DNA of 64,000 nucleotides from positions 10,379-74,378 of the forward strand of contig JAKVCU010000062.1 in assembly GCA_022448955.1 (NCBI GenBank). The letters run 5' to 3'. The first letter of the stretch is position 1, and each line of letters opens with the position of its first letter. Under the pieces are notes generated by a model. That model ran no database searches. It had not been told where the DNA came from and was given only the letters and a program-made list of their open reading frames with translations. Source of the DNA: Saprospiraceae bacterium. Its GTDB lineage: Bacteria > Bacteroidota > Bacteroidia > Chitinophagales > Saprospiraceae. This document shows positions 8,959 through 19,228 of this stretch, in pieces. The position numbers and the translations under genes are program-made.

Positions 8959-9918
8959 ATGCCAAATATTCGTTACTCTTCCTATCCGACCCCCCCATTT
9001 TTTTTAAGAAATGGTCATTTACAGACTATTTTACCTTCTGTATTTCGTAAAATAGAGATAGCTTACGAACGAGAAAGAATTACGCTTTCGGATGGCGATT
9101 TTCTCGATTTGGATTGGTTAGATCGTCAATCAAAGAATCTAGTGATCTTATCACATGGCTTGGAAGGCAATTCCAGTCGACAGTATATTAAAGGCATGGC
9201 CGAAGTCTTCAAACAGCAAGCTTGGGATGTGCTCGCTTGGAATTGTCGCTCTTGTAGTGGTGAAATGAACCGTGCACTACGTTTGTACAACCATGGTGAT
9301 ATCAATGATATTGAAGAGGTTGTGAAACATGTGCTCAAAACTAAAAATTACGAAAAAATAGCTTTGGTTGGCTTTAGTATGGGAGGGAGTATCACTTTAA
9401 AATACATGGGGGTACATGGCAAAAATTTGCCTGATTGTATTATTGCAGGCGTCGCTTTTTCTTCCCCCTGTGATCTAAAAGACTCCATTCGAATTCTTGA
9501 AGAACCCTCTAATTGGATATATAAACGTAAGTTTATGCACAATCTAAAATCTAAAATCCTCAAAAAAGCAGAACAGTTTCCTCAAAAAATTGATACGTCT
9601 AAGTTTGATTCAATCAAAAAGTGGCGTGATTTCGACCAGTATTTCTCAGCCCCTATTAATGGCTACGATTGTCCAGAAGATTTTTATTATCGGGCTTCCG
9701 CCAAAAATTTCATCTATGGTATCCGGAGGCCTGCTCTTTTGGTTAATGCACAAAATGACCCCATCCTAACGCCTGCTTGCTCCCCAAAAGAAATTTGCAA
9801 AAATCACCCATTCCTTTATTTAGAAACACCGAAATATGGAGGTCATATAGGTTTTGGAGTAAAAGGGAAAAAATACGCTTGGTCAGAAATTAGAGCTCTT
9901 GAGTTTGTGAATAATTAG
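8959..9918 (+). CDS. YheT/EMB8-like alpha/beta hydrolase
   Basis: 319 residues from the ATG at 8959; the track start at 8953 is a TTG giving the odd N-terminus MLM. The opening PPFFLRNGHLQTILPS is characteristic of the YheT/EMB8 hydrolases. The nucleophile elbow is GFSMGGS (about residues 137-143), with the acid expected in NAQNDPIL and the histidine in GGHIGF near the C-terminus. No signal peptide, so cytoplasmic. Members are carboxylesterase-like enzymes of undefined physiological substrate. 34 bases upstream of sbcD on the same strand, so co-transcription is possible. Confidence 0.88.
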   Translation: MPNIRYSSYPTPPFFLRNGHLQTILPSVFRKIEIAYERERITLSDGDFLDLDWLDRQSKNLVILSHGLEGNSSRQYIKGMAEVFKQQAWDVLAWNCRSCSGEMNRALRLYNHGDINDIEEVVKHVLKTKNYEKIALVGFSMGGSITLKYMGVHGKNLPDCIIAGVAFSSPCDLKDSIRILEEPSNWIYKRKFMHNLKSKILKKAEQFPQKIDTSKFDSIKKWRDFDQYFSAPINGYDCPEDFYYRASAKNFIYGIRRPALLVNAQNDPILTPACSPKEICKNHPFLYLETPKYGGHIGFGVKGKKYAWSEIRALEFVNN

Positions 9919-9952
9919 TACCTTAGGAGCAAAACTAATATCTTATCCATCA

Positions 9953-11170
9953 TTGAAGATTCTGCACACATCAGACTGGCACTTAGGACAAAAGTTTTTA
10001 CACTTTGACCGGATTGAAGAGCATCAATTGGCGTTGAATTGGTTATTTGAATGTATTCAAAAAGAGCAGGTGGAAATGCTCATCATTGCAGGTGATGTTT
10101 TTGATATCGGCAATCCTCCAAATTATGCGCGCCAGATTTATTATCGATTTCTTACCAAATTACGGTCCACGGCTTGCCGTCATATTATCGTCATCGGCGG
10201 GAATCATGACTCTCCAGCCATGCTCAATGCACCTGCAGACTTATTAAAAACCTTGAATGTGCATGTCATCGGCGCAGCTCCAGAAAATATAGATGAAGAA
10301 ATAATTGTTCTAAGGAACGCCAAAGAAGAGATCGAAGCAGTAGTGGCAGCGGTTCCTTTCCTCCGTGATCGGGATCTGCATTACAGCCAAGCAGGAGAAG
10401 GTGGTGTTGATCGAGTAGATCGAGTAAAAACTGGTATCTGTAAACACTATCATGCGGTTGGAGCTCTTGTAGAGGCTTTTGCTAAATTTGATATTCCAAA
10501 ATTAGCCACTGGACATTTGTACGCTACTGGAGCACAAGCATCGGACAAACAGGATAATATCTATATCGGAGACAAAGAGAATATTAAAGCAGATCAGTTC
10601 CCCGCTATCTTCGATTATGTGGCGCTAGGACATATCCACCGTTCACAGAAGGTGGGGGAGGCAAATCATATTCGCTATTGTGGCTCGATCATACCTTTGA
10701 GTTTTAGCGAAACTAAAGATGAAAAAGGAGTTTTATTACTAAGCTTTGAAGGCGCTAGCTTGAAAGAAGTCAGCAATTTAAAAGTACCCGTTTTTAGAAG
10801 GCTAAAAACCATTCAAGGTGATATTGAAGAGGTCAAGGTGAAACTGCGGAAATTTGCAGAGAAAGGTGATCGTTCCTTACGACCTTGGGTAGAAGTGATC
10901 GTTGAAACAGAGGAATTGTTACCAAGGCTAGATTTGGATTTACAGGATTTTGTAGCGTCATTAGAGTTAGATTTGATTAAAATTCGCGTCAAGCGCAAAC
11001 ATCAAGCCTTGCATCAACAAGTCGAAGAACCAGATTTGGAAAACCTTGATGTATTGGAGGTTTTTCAGAAGAAATGTAGTAGCTATGGTGCTGCACCTGA
11101 AAATATCGATGAGTTAGAGCAAGTATTCTTGGAATTACAAGATTGGATGAAGAACAGTTATGAAAATTAA
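9953..11170 (+). CDS. sbcD: Exonuclease SbcCD, nuclease subunit SbcD (Mre11-like)
   Basis: 405 residues from a TTG start, which is convincing because translation from it begins exactly with the family N-terminus MKILHTSDWHLGQ and no ATG is available. Calcineurin-type phosphoesterase metal ligands are all present: DWHLG, GDVFD, GGNHDS, GHLY and GHIHRS. With SbcC it forms the SbcCD complex, an ATP-dependent DNA end nuclease that opens hairpins and cruciforms and processes blocked double-strand ends. It overlaps sbcC by 11 bases, the usual arrangement. Intact and of normal length. Confidence 0.95.
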   Translation: MKILHTSDWHLGQKFLHFDRIEEHQLALNWLFECIQKEQVEMLIIAGDVFDIGNPPNYARQIYYRFLTKLRSTACRHIIVIGGNHDSPAMLNAPADLLKTLNVHVIGAAPENIDEEIIVLRNAKEEIEAVVAAVPFLRDRDLHYSQAGEGGVDRVDRVKTGICKHYHAVGALVEAFAKFDIPKLATGHLYATGAQASDKQDNIYIGDKENIKADQFPAIFDYVALGHIHRSQKVGEANHIRYCGSIIPLSFSETKDEKGVLLLSFEGASLKEVSNLKVPVFRRLKTIQGDIEEVKVKLRKFAEKGDRSLRPWVEVIVETEELLPRLDLDLQDFVASLELDLIKIRVKRKHQALHQQVEEPDLENLDVLEVFQKKCSSYGAAPENIDELEQVFLELQDWMKNSYEN

Positions 11171-14100
11171 GTCATTGTATATAAAGAATCTCAATTCGAT
11201 CTATGATGATGTTCGAATTGATTTCGCTTCACCACCCTTGGCGATGACAGGCTTATTTGCAATAACTGGTGATACAGGAGCAGGAAAATCATCTATTCTT
11301 GATGCTATCACCTTGGGCCTTTATGGCCAAGTTCATCGCAATAAGGATGTTAAGGAAGTGATTTCTTATGGGGCTACAGAATGCTTGGCAGAGGTGGAAT
11401 TCGAAACGACCCAGGGGTTATTTCGTGCCAAATGGACCATTTGGAGAGCTCGAAAAAAAGTAAATGGAAATATTCTTGGGCCAGAAAGACAACTTTCCAA
11501 ATGGAATGAAAAAAATAAAGCCTTCGAAATTATTGCTGAAAAAATAAGAGAGGTTGACCAAAAAGTAGCAGAGGTGAGTGGTTTGGATTACGATCGATTC
11601 TGTCGTTCGGTACTTCTTTCTCAGGGCGATTTTGCGGCATTTTTAAAAGCTGGAGAACGAGAACGAAGTGATCTTCTAGAGCAAATTACTGGCACTCATA
11701 TTTATACCGAAATTTCTAAAGCGGCTTTCGCCAAATTCCGTTCAGAGGAAGATAAGCTAAAGCAACTACAGCAAAAACTTGGACATATCCAAGTGGAGGA
11801 TGAAGCAGTAATCATTGCAATAAAAAAGGAAGTAGAAGAGCAAGAAAAGGAAGTTAAGCAACTATCTCATGCACTGACGATTTTGCGTAAGCAGATACAA
11901 GAGAAAGAGCAATACGAACAGCTCCAGAATCAGCTTTCAGAAACACAGATAGCATTGAGTCAACAATTGGTAAAACAAAAAGCCTTTGAACCTAACAAAG
12001 TTCGTATTCAAGAACATAAAAAGGCATTACAATTTCAAAAGGAGCTACAGCATTTAGACCAACTGGAAAAAGAAAAGGAAATTCTTACGAAAGAAATAAG
12101 TGAAGAACAACAATCTATCGAGCAATTAGAGCAGCTAAATAAGGAACGATCTAGAGCTTTCGCCAAATTGCAGTCAAGTCTTCAACAAGCACAGGAGACC
12201 CTGCGAATGCTACTACCTGTTTTAGAGCAAGTACAAACATTAGACAATAACATCCATACTTTTAGCGAAAAGCTAAATAGCCAAAAAACTACGCTTCAGA
12301 AAATTACAAGGCTTGAAGAAGAGCTAAATGCACAGCAAAAAAAGTTAGAAGAAACAGCTAATAACCAAGAGGCCGAAAAAGCCACCCAAGAGCAATGGAT
12401 GAAAGAACATAAGATGTATCAAAGCTTGGGGGAAGATCTGCCAAAATTGGAAGTATTTAGAGCACAACTTACAACAGATTGGAAGCAAAGAAAGCAAATC
12501 CAAGATAAAATTGAAGAGCGCCAAACGCAACTAACAAGCTTACAACAAAGAGAGAAAAAACTGCTGGAGACCAAATCTAATGAACAATTAACGAAGCTAA
12601 ATACCGCTTTTGAGCAAGAACTGCCAGATGGATATTCGCAAGATCGTAATGCAATTATTAGTCTTTTAAGAGAGGAATTAGATGAAAAGAAAGATCAACA
12701 TCGACATCTAGGAGAACTAGTTCAATTCATCCAAAATTATCAAATATCTTTAGCAGATTTATCAAAGCAAGAGGAGGAATTGACCAATTTGCGAAAGCAA
12801 GAAACCATTCTTACTAAGCAGTTGATGAACTCATTGGAAATGGTTGATTTGACTAAGGAGCGATTAGACTTTAAGCAACAAACTTATGAGCAGCAGGTGC
12901 TTATCGCAAATTATGAAAAGGACCGTGCTGAACTTCAAGAAGGGGAGGAGTGTCCTTTGTGTTTTTCTACCCAGCATCCCTTTCGGGAAAAAAATTACCG
13001 TCCTTTCGTCAATCAAGCCAAGATTGAATTGGAGGCTGTACAGCAGCAATTTGAGATCCAAACACGAGAACAGCGTCGATTATTACGCTTGATGAGTAAT
13101 ATAGAGGTCGAGATCAATCGCTTGGAAGGAAATGAATTGAAGGAGTTAAGTGGCCAAGTGGAGAAGCAATTTCAGCAAATCTTGGATTATGAAGGTAAAA
13201 TTGCTGGAATGCTTCCTGCATTGGGAGGGGAACAGTCAGAATCTTTTCAGCAAAATTTATTACAGGAAAAATTGAAAGAATCAGATTTTGCCATTGCAGT
13301 ACAAGCTGATAAAATCCGAAAACTAGATCAACTGAACCAAAAAATTCTTCAAGAAGAACAAAAAATACAAGCACTAGAGAAAGACTATCAAACTTTATGG
13401 TCTGATATTAAATTGAAACAAGGGCAGATTAAAAGTCTAGAGGAGCAACAATCAGAGGCTTCTTCGGCTATTGATCATGTGCAATCTGACATTAATAATA
13501 TTCTTGAACATTATAATGAACAGCAAGAAAAAGGCACCTTTGAAAGGTTAAAAAAGCTTTGGAAAACATTTAATGAGTATCAAAAAAGATCAGAGCAACT
13601 AGACAAAGAAATTGCACTGAATCAACAGGCTATCTCCGAAAATACAAAGCAACTAGAAAAAGCTACCAATGACCTGAAAGTCGCTAAAGAAGAATGTGCT
13701 ATTACTGCACAAGACCTTAAAGATCAGCAAGAACAACGACTTACACTTTTCGGAGAAAAGAAACGGAAGCTTGAAAGGCAAAGTGCTGAAAATCAAGTTT
13801 TTAAATTGCAAAAGTTAGAAAGGGAGGCTAATGAGCAATTGAATGTTATTAAGCGAAAGCTAAATACCCAGCAAAGCTTACTGCAAAAAAATCAAACAGA
13901 TTTAGAAAGAAATATTACTCAGCAACAAGAGCTAGAAACACAACTTAATGATGCATTAACCACCACTTCATTTAATGCTATACAAAGTATTAAAGATGCC
14001 TTGCTAAATGAGGAAGAATGGAATTCTTTAGAAAGGCGACAAAGAGAGTTGGAACAAGGCCTAGCTAGCCTTTCAGAAAAACATAAAAGTATTGAGGAGA

Positions 14101-14804
14101 ACGTCCAAACTTTACAACCAAAATTAGCTAAAGCAGATGTAATGCAACTGAAGGAGAAGTTGCCACAAAAAGAAAGTAGCCTTCAAAATATACAGCAAAG
14201 TATTGGCGCCAAGAGTGAAAAGATAAGACGGCAAGAAGTACTCAAGAAACAAGTAGCTTCCTTGCTTCAAAATATGGAAGAGCAGAAAATAGAATTCACG
14301 CGTTGGGCAAAGTTAAATGACATTATAGGCTCATCTGATGGGAAGAAATTTAGAGTTTATGCCCAAGGCTTGACCCTGAATCGCTTGACCTTTCTTGCTA
14401 ATCAACATTTGCAGCGACTCAATGGAAGATACCACATCGAAAAAAAGAGTGATGATGATCTTTCTCTAGAAATAGTAGATACTTACCAGGCGAATAATCA
14501 TCGATCTATGAATACGCTCTCTGGGGGAGAGAGCTTTCTGGTAAGCTTAGCTTTAGCATTAGGCCTTTCTGATTTGGCAGGTCGAAAGGCACGCATCCAA
14601 TCACTTTTTATTGATGAAGGCTTTGGTACTTTAGATGAAAATAGCCTTGATATGGCCATCTCTACACTCGAAAACCTACAAGCAAGTGGTAAAACAATAG
14701 GCATTATCTCGCACGTAAAGGCTCTAAAAGAAAGAATCGCCACACAAATTCAATTGATAAAAAAAGGAAGTGGAAAAAGCCAATTAAAAGTAGTGGTGCA
14801 GTAA
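11160..14804 (+). CDS. sbcC: Exonuclease SbcCD, ATPase subunit SbcC (Rad50-like)
   Basis: 1214 residues with the SMC/Rad50 layout. The N-terminal Walker A is GDTGAGKSS (about residues 37-45). A long coiled coil follows, then a zinc-hook CPLC at residues 598-601, a second coiled coil, the ABC signature TLSGGESFLVSLALALGLS (about 1118-1136), and Walker B with D-loop LFIDEGFGTLD. It supplies the ATP-driven clamp and the long tether of SbcCD. Its start lies inside sbcD, indicating translational coupling. The coiled coils are rich in Gln and Glu. No damage seen. A 295-bp gap follows in which I see no gene. Confidence 0.95.
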   Translation: MKIKSLYIKNLNSIYDDVRIDFASPPLAMTGLFAITGDTGAGKSSILDAITLGLYGQVHRNKDVKEVISYGATECLAEVEFETTQGLFRAKWTIWRARKKVNGNILGPERQLSKWNEKNKAFEIIAEKIREVDQKVAEVSGLDYDRFCRSVLLSQGDFAAFLKAGERERSDLLEQITGTHIYTEISKAAFAKFRSEEDKLKQLQQKLGHIQVEDEAVIIAIKKEVEEQEKEVKQLSHALTILRKQIQEKEQYEQLQNQLSETQIALSQQLVKQKAFEPNKVRIQEHKKALQFQKELQHLDQLEKEKEILTKEISEEQQSIEQLEQLNKERSRAFAKLQSSLQQAQETLRMLLPVLEQVQTLDNNIHTFSEKLNSQKTTLQKITRLEEELNAQQKKLEETANNQEAEKATQEQWMKEHKMYQSLGEDLPKLEVFRAQLTTDWKQRKQIQDKIEERQTQLTSLQQREKKLLETKSNEQLTKLNTAFEQELPDGYSQDRNAIISLLREELDEKKDQHRHLGELVQFIQNYQISLADLSKQEEELTNLRKQETILTKQLMNSLEMVDLTKERLDFKQQTYEQQVLIANYEKDRAELQEGEECPLCFSTQHPFREKNYRPFVNQAKIELEAVQQQFEIQTREQRRLLRLMSNIEVEINRLEGNELKELSGQVEKQFQQILDYEGKIAGMLPALGGEQSESFQQNLLQEKLKESDFAIAVQADKIRKLDQLNQKILQEEQKIQALEKDYQTLWSDIKLKQGQIKSLEEQQSEASSAIDHVQSDINNILEHYNEQQEKGTFERLKKLWKTFNEYQKRSEQLDKEIALNQQAISENTKQLEKATNDLKVAKEECAITAQDLKDQQEQRLTLFGEKKRKLERQSAENQVFKLQKLEREANEQLNVIKRKLNTQQSLLQKNQTDLERNITQQQELETQLNDALTTTSFNAIQSIKDALLNEEEWNSLERRQRELEQGLASLSEKHKSIEENVQTLQPKLAKADVMQLKEKLPQKESSLQNIQQSIGAKSEKIRRQEVLKKQVASLLQNMEEQKIEFTRWAKLNDIIGSSDGKKFRVYAQGLTLNRLTFLANQHLQRLNGRYHIEKKSDDDLSLEIVDTYQANNHRSMNTLSGGESFLVSLALALGLSDLAGRKARIQSLFIDEGFGTLDENSLDMAISTLENLQASGKTIGIISHVKALKERIATQIQLIKKGSGKSQLKVVVQ

Positions 14805-15099
14805 ATTTTTGCGCCAATCGAAAAAGCATCCAGAAATATCGATTAAATCTGACGGATTAGCATCATTTTCTTTTAATTTGTGAGGTATGATCGGTAAATT
14901 CACTTTAGATTAAAGACCTAGATGAAATTACTGGTACATCAATATGAGCCTCAAGCTAGCAATTGTCCATGCGAAAATGAGAAGTAATTAATAGAAAAAA
15001 GTTACTAAGAATTTTTGAACTGATTTAAAACCTAGCAGCAGGCAAGAATTTATTGTTCCGATTTTTCTGGCTTACTACTTAAAAATTGATAATTACATT

Positions 15100-15651
15100 A
15101 TGCATAAAGACCTTAAGTTACTTTTTGGAAGTCATCATGGATTAGACGATAAAAGTATTGGATTTTTGACCAAAGCACTAGAAAAAAACAACTTACCCGG
15201 CTTTGATTATATTGAATACAAACAGTCTTTAGGAGCTTTATTAGCAATGGATATGGATGAAGGAACAGCCTTTAAATCCGCTTTTGCCACTGCTTCTACA
15301 ATGGGCCTAACTAAAGATAAGTTATTAAAAACAGCCAACCATTACAAAAAAATACTGGCAAATGAAAAGCAGCAATTTGATACAGCCTTACAAAAACAAT
15401 TGAAACAAAGAGTACAGTCTAAAGAGGAAGAAGTCATCAAATTGAAAAAACAAGTAGAAGAGTACAAGGCTAAGATCCAAAAACTCGAAGAACAAATTGC
15501 CAAATCTCAGAATACAATCGATCATGCAGATGAGCACATTCAAGCTGCTAAAGAAAAAATTGTCCAAACAAGAGATAACTTCGAATATGCTTTACAGAGC
15601 ATCGTAAACGAAATCAATAAGGATATCGAAAACATCGATACTTTCCTATAA
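15100..15651 (+). CDS. Coiled-coil protein of unknown function, partner of the PspA-like gene
   Basis: 183 residues, soluble, no signal peptide. Residues 1-85 form a compact region (LLFGSHHGLDDKSIGFLTKAL, GFDYIEYKQSLGALLAMDMDEGTAFKSAFATA); residues 90-183 are a continuous charged heptad-rich coiled coil (KEEEVIKLKKQVEEYKAKIQ). I do not recognise the family. It is 31 bases upstream of the membrane-anchored coiled-coil gene on the same strand, so the two are almost certainly co-transcribed and may interact through their coiled coils. Confidence 0.75.
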   Translation: MHKDLKLLFGSHHGLDDKSIGFLTKALEKNNLPGFDYIEYKQSLGALLAMDMDEGTAFKSAFATASTMGLTKDKLLKTANHYKKILANEKQQFDTALQKQLKQRVQSKEEEVIKLKKQVEEYKAKIQKLEEQIAKSQNTIDHADEHIQAAKEKIVQTRDNFEYALQSIVNEINKDIENIDTFL

Positions 15652-15682
15652 AGTGAACTATTAACAAATAAAATTATCTGTT

Positions 15683-16702
15683 ATGTCAGATCAGTTTAAT
15701 GTAGACACAAAACCAAAGTCATTCTGGAGCAGACCAGAAGGGGTTACTGGCTTGATCTTTATGTCAGGTCTAATATTAGGGGGGGGATATTTAATCGCTA
15801 CTAACCTAGAATTCCTTATTGGATTGGCAGGCAATACCTTATATTTAGCAGGAATGCTTTTGGTTTTGGGGGCTGTTGTTTATATGGTATTAGATCCTAA
15901 AATGCGCAACTTAGTATGGTATATGTACAAAAGTGTTATGCGCAGTGTCACTAGTATGTTTGTTACGATTGATCCCATCGGGATTTTGAAAAATTACGTT
16001 GAGGATCTAGAAGACAACTTGGTCAAAATGCGTAAGCAAATTGGTATCATTCGTGGTCAAATGCGCAAGTTGACAGGGATCATCGAGCAAAATAATGGCG
16101 AGATCCAAAATAATATGAAATTAGCAAGTGCAGCTAAAGAAAAAGGCATGGATCAACAGATGTTGTTATCTACGCGCAAGGCAGCCCGCCTTAAAGAAAC
16201 AAATGCCAAATATGCAGCTTTGCACAATAAGATGGAAGTAATGTATCGCATTCTTACTAAGATGCACCAAAACTCTGAAATCTTATTGGAAGATACGAAA
16301 GATCAAGTCAAACTTAAAGAGCAGGAGCGTAAAGCGATTCGGGCTTCTCATGGTGCAATGAAGTCAGCTATGAGCGTTATCTCTGGTGATCCAGACAAGC
16401 GTGCTATGTTTGATGCAGCAATGGAAGCTATCAATGATGATGTAGCTAACAAGGTTGGCGAAATGGAACGTTTCATGGAAATGTCCTCTAACTTCATGAA
16501 TAGCGTTGATCTACAAAATGGTATCTTTGAAGAGGAAGGGCTAAAAATGTTAGAAAAGTGGGAAAAAGAAAGCACTCTAATGCTTATGGGGGGCGCTGAA
16601 ACCACCACAGATACTTTGGATTTAAGTGATTTCCAATCAAAAGCAGAGCCACAAAAACGTACTAATTCTTCTGGAAACTCCTACGATAATCTATTTAACT
16701 AA
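15683..16702 (+). CDS. Membrane-anchored coiled-coil protein with PspA/IM30-like features
   Basis: 339 residues. Two hydrophobic helices lie at about 20-42 and 47-69 (GLIFMSGLILGGGYLIATN, LYLAGMLLVLGAVVYMVL), followed by a long helical region. Its beginning, DPIGILKNYVEDLEDNLVKM (about 93-112), resembles the first helix of PspA/IM30 proteins (DPxxxxxxxxxxxExxLxxxR). The rest is predicted coiled coil (residues 100-285), ending in a flexible Ser/Asn-rich tail. PspA-type proteins are ESCRT-III relatives that coat and protect stressed inner membranes; classical members are peripheral, so an N-terminal membrane hairpin would be unusual. The family call is inference from pattern, not a confirmed match. 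Followed by a strong palindromic hairpin at 16839-16873. Confidence 0.7.
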   Translation: MSDQFNVDTKPKSFWSRPEGVTGLIFMSGLILGGGYLIATNLEFLIGLAGNTLYLAGMLLVLGAVVYMVLDPKMRNLVWYMYKSVMRSVTSMFVTIDPIGILKNYVEDLEDNLVKMRKQIGIIRGQMRKLTGIIEQNNGEIQNNMKLASAAKEKGMDQQMLLSTRKAARLKETNAKYAALHNKMEVMYRILTKMHQNSEILLEDTKDQVKLKEQERKAIRASHGAMKSAMSVISGDPDKRAMFDAAMEAINDDVANKVGEMERFMEMSSNFMNSVDLQNGIFEEEGLKMLEKWEKESTLMLMGGAETTTDTLDLSDFQSKAEPQKRTNSSGNSYDNLFN

Positions 16703-17011
16703 TAAATAAAGTCTTGATTTTCAGTCTTAGGCAGACTATGTTTCGGCTTGTTTTTTGGTCAATAAAAAAAGGAAGAAGAATAATAAGGAATTGAAAAAAC
16801 AAGCATTTGAAATAAGGAGAAAAATTCCTGCATAAAGAAGCCCGAATGTTCGACTAAGTCGAATATTCGGGCTAACTTATATCTTTTATTTGAGTGAGGT
16901 CAACCGAATTTACGAGCCTTAAAAAGAGCACGATGCCGGTGAGCCTGCAAATAGATTCATGTCAAGCTGAGTGAGTTTAGGCATTTCTCTGACTCACCCT
17001 TTCTTTAATAC
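16703..17011. other. 309-bp intergenic region with palindromic hairpin
   Basis: No gene. It contains the large hairpin at 16839-16873 between convergent genes; I see nothing else recognisable. Confidence 0.5.
16839..16873. terminator. Long palindromic hairpin, probable bidirectional terminator
   Basis: AGCCCGAATGTTCGACT and AGTCGAATATTCGGGCT form a stem of up to 17 bp with one G-T pair around a short loop. It sits between the convergent PspA-like and subtilase genes, the place expected for a shared terminator, though the flanking T and A runs are weak. Confidence 0.6.
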
Positions 17012-18532
17012 TTACTGCACTGCCAAATTCGCATCAATTTTACCCCATCCAAATTGATTATCTCTCGCTGGATAAAACTGAGAGGCATTTTTCATGCGTT
17101 GTAAAACTTGAGAACGACTCTGATTAGGATTCGTTGACCATACTAAAGCTGCAATACCTGCAGTCATTGCTGTTGCACAAGAAGATCCTCCTACTCTTGC
17201 TGGTGTATTTCCACTCATGGCCAAGGTTAAGGAGGTGCGCGAATCATCATTATCTCTTTGCATTACAGCAACAAAATCTACTGCACTTCCAGAGTGACAA
17301 GAGTTACATTTAACTAAAGGAGTTTGTTCCCTAACACCTGTGACGGCTACGGTATTGCTCATAGAAGCAGGGAAAATAACACCTACCCAACTCGTAAACC
17401 AAGTAGAAGTCCCAGCTGCCGCTACAATCATCTTTCCTTGTCCATATGCATAATTGATAGCATCAGAAATAGATCCAAAGGAGAAAATGGTACCAATAGA
17501 CATACTTAATACTTTTACATCAGAACGACTGCCAGCCATTTCTACCGCATCAGATACACCATTTACTTCTCTTGAACCTAAGATAACTACATCGCTAGTT
17601 CCTCTAATTGCTAATAAGTCACTATTGTAAGCAACGCCTACACTAGATCCACCGTATCCTCTCGGTGCTGCCAATAAACCAGACATTTGGGTTCCATGTC
17701 CACATTTGTCATCTGGCCCATCTGGAGATGCCCACCACCACCAAGAACTCACATATGTTCCTTCACGATCAATAAAGCGTCCTTGTGATTGACCAGAGTT
17801 AAATGCACTACCTAATTTAGATTGATTTGGAGAGGTCCCCGTATCAATTAAAGCAATAGTGATACCATCACCTGATGTCGTATTCCATGCATCCGGAATA
17901 TTAGCATTATAAAAATTCCAAGGTACTTTTACGTTAGGGCTCACTGTCGTGTAATCTGCTGCTGGAATATTATTATCCGGTTGTACATCACAACCTGCAG
18001 TACTTCTATCTGCTACCTCCTCTATTACATAACCAACTGCATCAAGATATCTAACGCTTGGCATTTGGCGTAAGCCACTAAGTATAGAAGCATTATGGAC
18101 TTTAATCATCAAGAATGGGAGTCTTTCCTCTTGTCCAAAAGGCATGAGGTCTTCAGCCGTAACATTAGATCCATTTAGGCGATTGGTTTCACTTACTATG
18201 TAGTCTAAGATATTATTTTTTACTTTTTGCCATTCTTCTTTTTGGATGTCAATCAGATGTATGGTTTCATCCAAATTTGGAAGGTTTTCAAGCGTATAGC
18301 CTATGGCTATCATCGAATCACTCTGAACAACAGCACTCCAAAGCTGCTCATCACTAGCTTGAGACCAGTTAAACGGACCTGTCTTGTGCAATTGATCAAT
18401 GATGAATGCATTCAACTCTGCTTTTGGAATAGGATCTTGCTCTGGCTCTAGCGGCCCATTTATTTCGATTTTAGAACAAGCACCTAACAATAGGGCTAAA
18501 ATAAGAAGATTAAGTAGTGATTTTAGTTGCAT
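17012..18532 (-). CDS. Subtilisin-like (S8) serine protease lipoprotein
   Basis: 506 residues. A type II signal peptide with lipobox LLGAC predicts a lipoprotein. Residues 30-190 form a propeptide-like region. The catalytic domain follows with all three triad motifs: Asp in IALIDTGTS (about 229), His in DKCGHGTQMSGLLAA (about 278) and Ser in GGSSCATAMTAG (about 449). The oxyanion Asn is expected before the Ser, in the region VIFPASMSNTVAVTGV. The substitution of GTS by GSS with a Cys after the Ser is mild. Probably a surface-exposed endopeptidase. It stands alone, with a 700-bp non-coding region upstream. Confidence 0.9.
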   Translation of the reverse strand: MQLKSLLNLLILALLLGACSKIEINGPLEPEQDPIPKAELNAFIIDQLHKTGPFNWSQASDEQLWSAVVQSDSMIAIGYTLENLPNLDETIHLIDIQKEEWQKVKNNILDYIVSETNRLNGSNVTAEDLMPFGQEERLPFLMIKVHNASILSGLRQMPSVRYLDAVGYVIEEVADRSTAGCDVQPDNNIPAADYTTVSPNVKVPWNFYNANIPDAWNTTSGDGITIALIDTGTSPNQSKLGSAFNSGQSQGRFIDREGTYVSSWWWWASPDGPDDKCGHGTQMSGLLAAPRGYGGSSVGVAYNSDLLAIRGTSDVVILGSREVNGVSDAVEMAGSRSDVKVLSMSIGTIFSFGSISDAINYAYGQGKMIVAAAGTSTWFTSWVGVIFPASMSNTVAVTGVREQTPLVKCNSCHSGSAVDFVAVMQRDNDDSRTSLTLAMSGNTPARVGGSSCATAMTAGIAALVWSTNPNQSRSQVLQRMKNASQFYPARDNQFGWGKIDANLAVQ

Positions 18533-19228
18533 GATTAAATTATTAATTGGTTAATCGTATTAATAACAGACTAACTACAGAATAAGGCTAGATCAAAAAA
18601 GACGATTGATTTTTGAATTCTAACTAGCTTTGGCTGTAATTTTTTTGTTATCAGCTAACTTCAATTACAGCTTGATACCTACATGCTTTCAAAAGATCAA
18701 AGCAAGTGATCATACCCATTGCTTAGCAGTATCGTTTCATACTAGCTGAACAATAGCTTTATTCTTACAAAGTTTAGGCTGTAGTTTTAATTTTTATACT
18801 GAGCTTGTGAGTTTAGAAGAAAGTTGGGCCTTGTCAATTTATTCTATTAAGTCGTGAAGTGTATTTCGCACCTTACAATAGAAGCGTTGAAGATTCGAGA
18901 GATATTATTTCATTTTGTAAATATAAATGCAAAACAGTATTTATTCTAAAAAGTTACGAACTATAAAATATTCTTCGGTAAAAATAAAAAGTAAATTTAA
19001 ATTTTCAACAAAATGGAGCTTGGAAATTTTAACAGCTAATGATTTATTGTAAAAAAATAGTGATTTTATACCATAAATAAGTGAAATTCAATACTTTTAC
19101 ATTCTGTTCTGATAGGAGAAACCTACCTTTAAGACTTACTTACTTTGAAAATGAAGCAATGTGCTTTTTTTTCCTCTAAATCTATTTTTTATTTTGTCTA
19201 ATGTGAGAAAACATAAATTTGAAAAGCC
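18533..19228. other. 696-bp divergent intergenic region
   Basis: No ORF of note. It holds a 9-bp inverted repeat, GCTGTAATT (18633-18641) with AATTACAGC (18663-18671), downstream of the subtilase start codon on the minus strand side, and at the other end the promoter-like TTTG/TAAATTTG pair of the OmpA gene. The rest is AT-rich, with no structure I can name. Confidence 0.5.
19193..19221 (+). promoter_or_regulatory. Possible promoter of the OmpA/TSP3 gene
   Basis: TTTG (19193-19196), a 17-base spacer and TAAATTTG (19214-19221) fit the Bacteroidota pattern, but the predicted start point would fall at or beside the ATG at 19229, implying a leaderless transcript, so this may be a chance match. 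Confidence 0.35.

Noticed and set aside
9953-14804. Anti-phage defence island around SbcCD-like proteins
   Set aside because: Both proteins carry ordinary SbcC and SbcD signatures and usual gene overlap, and no other defence gene is nearby.
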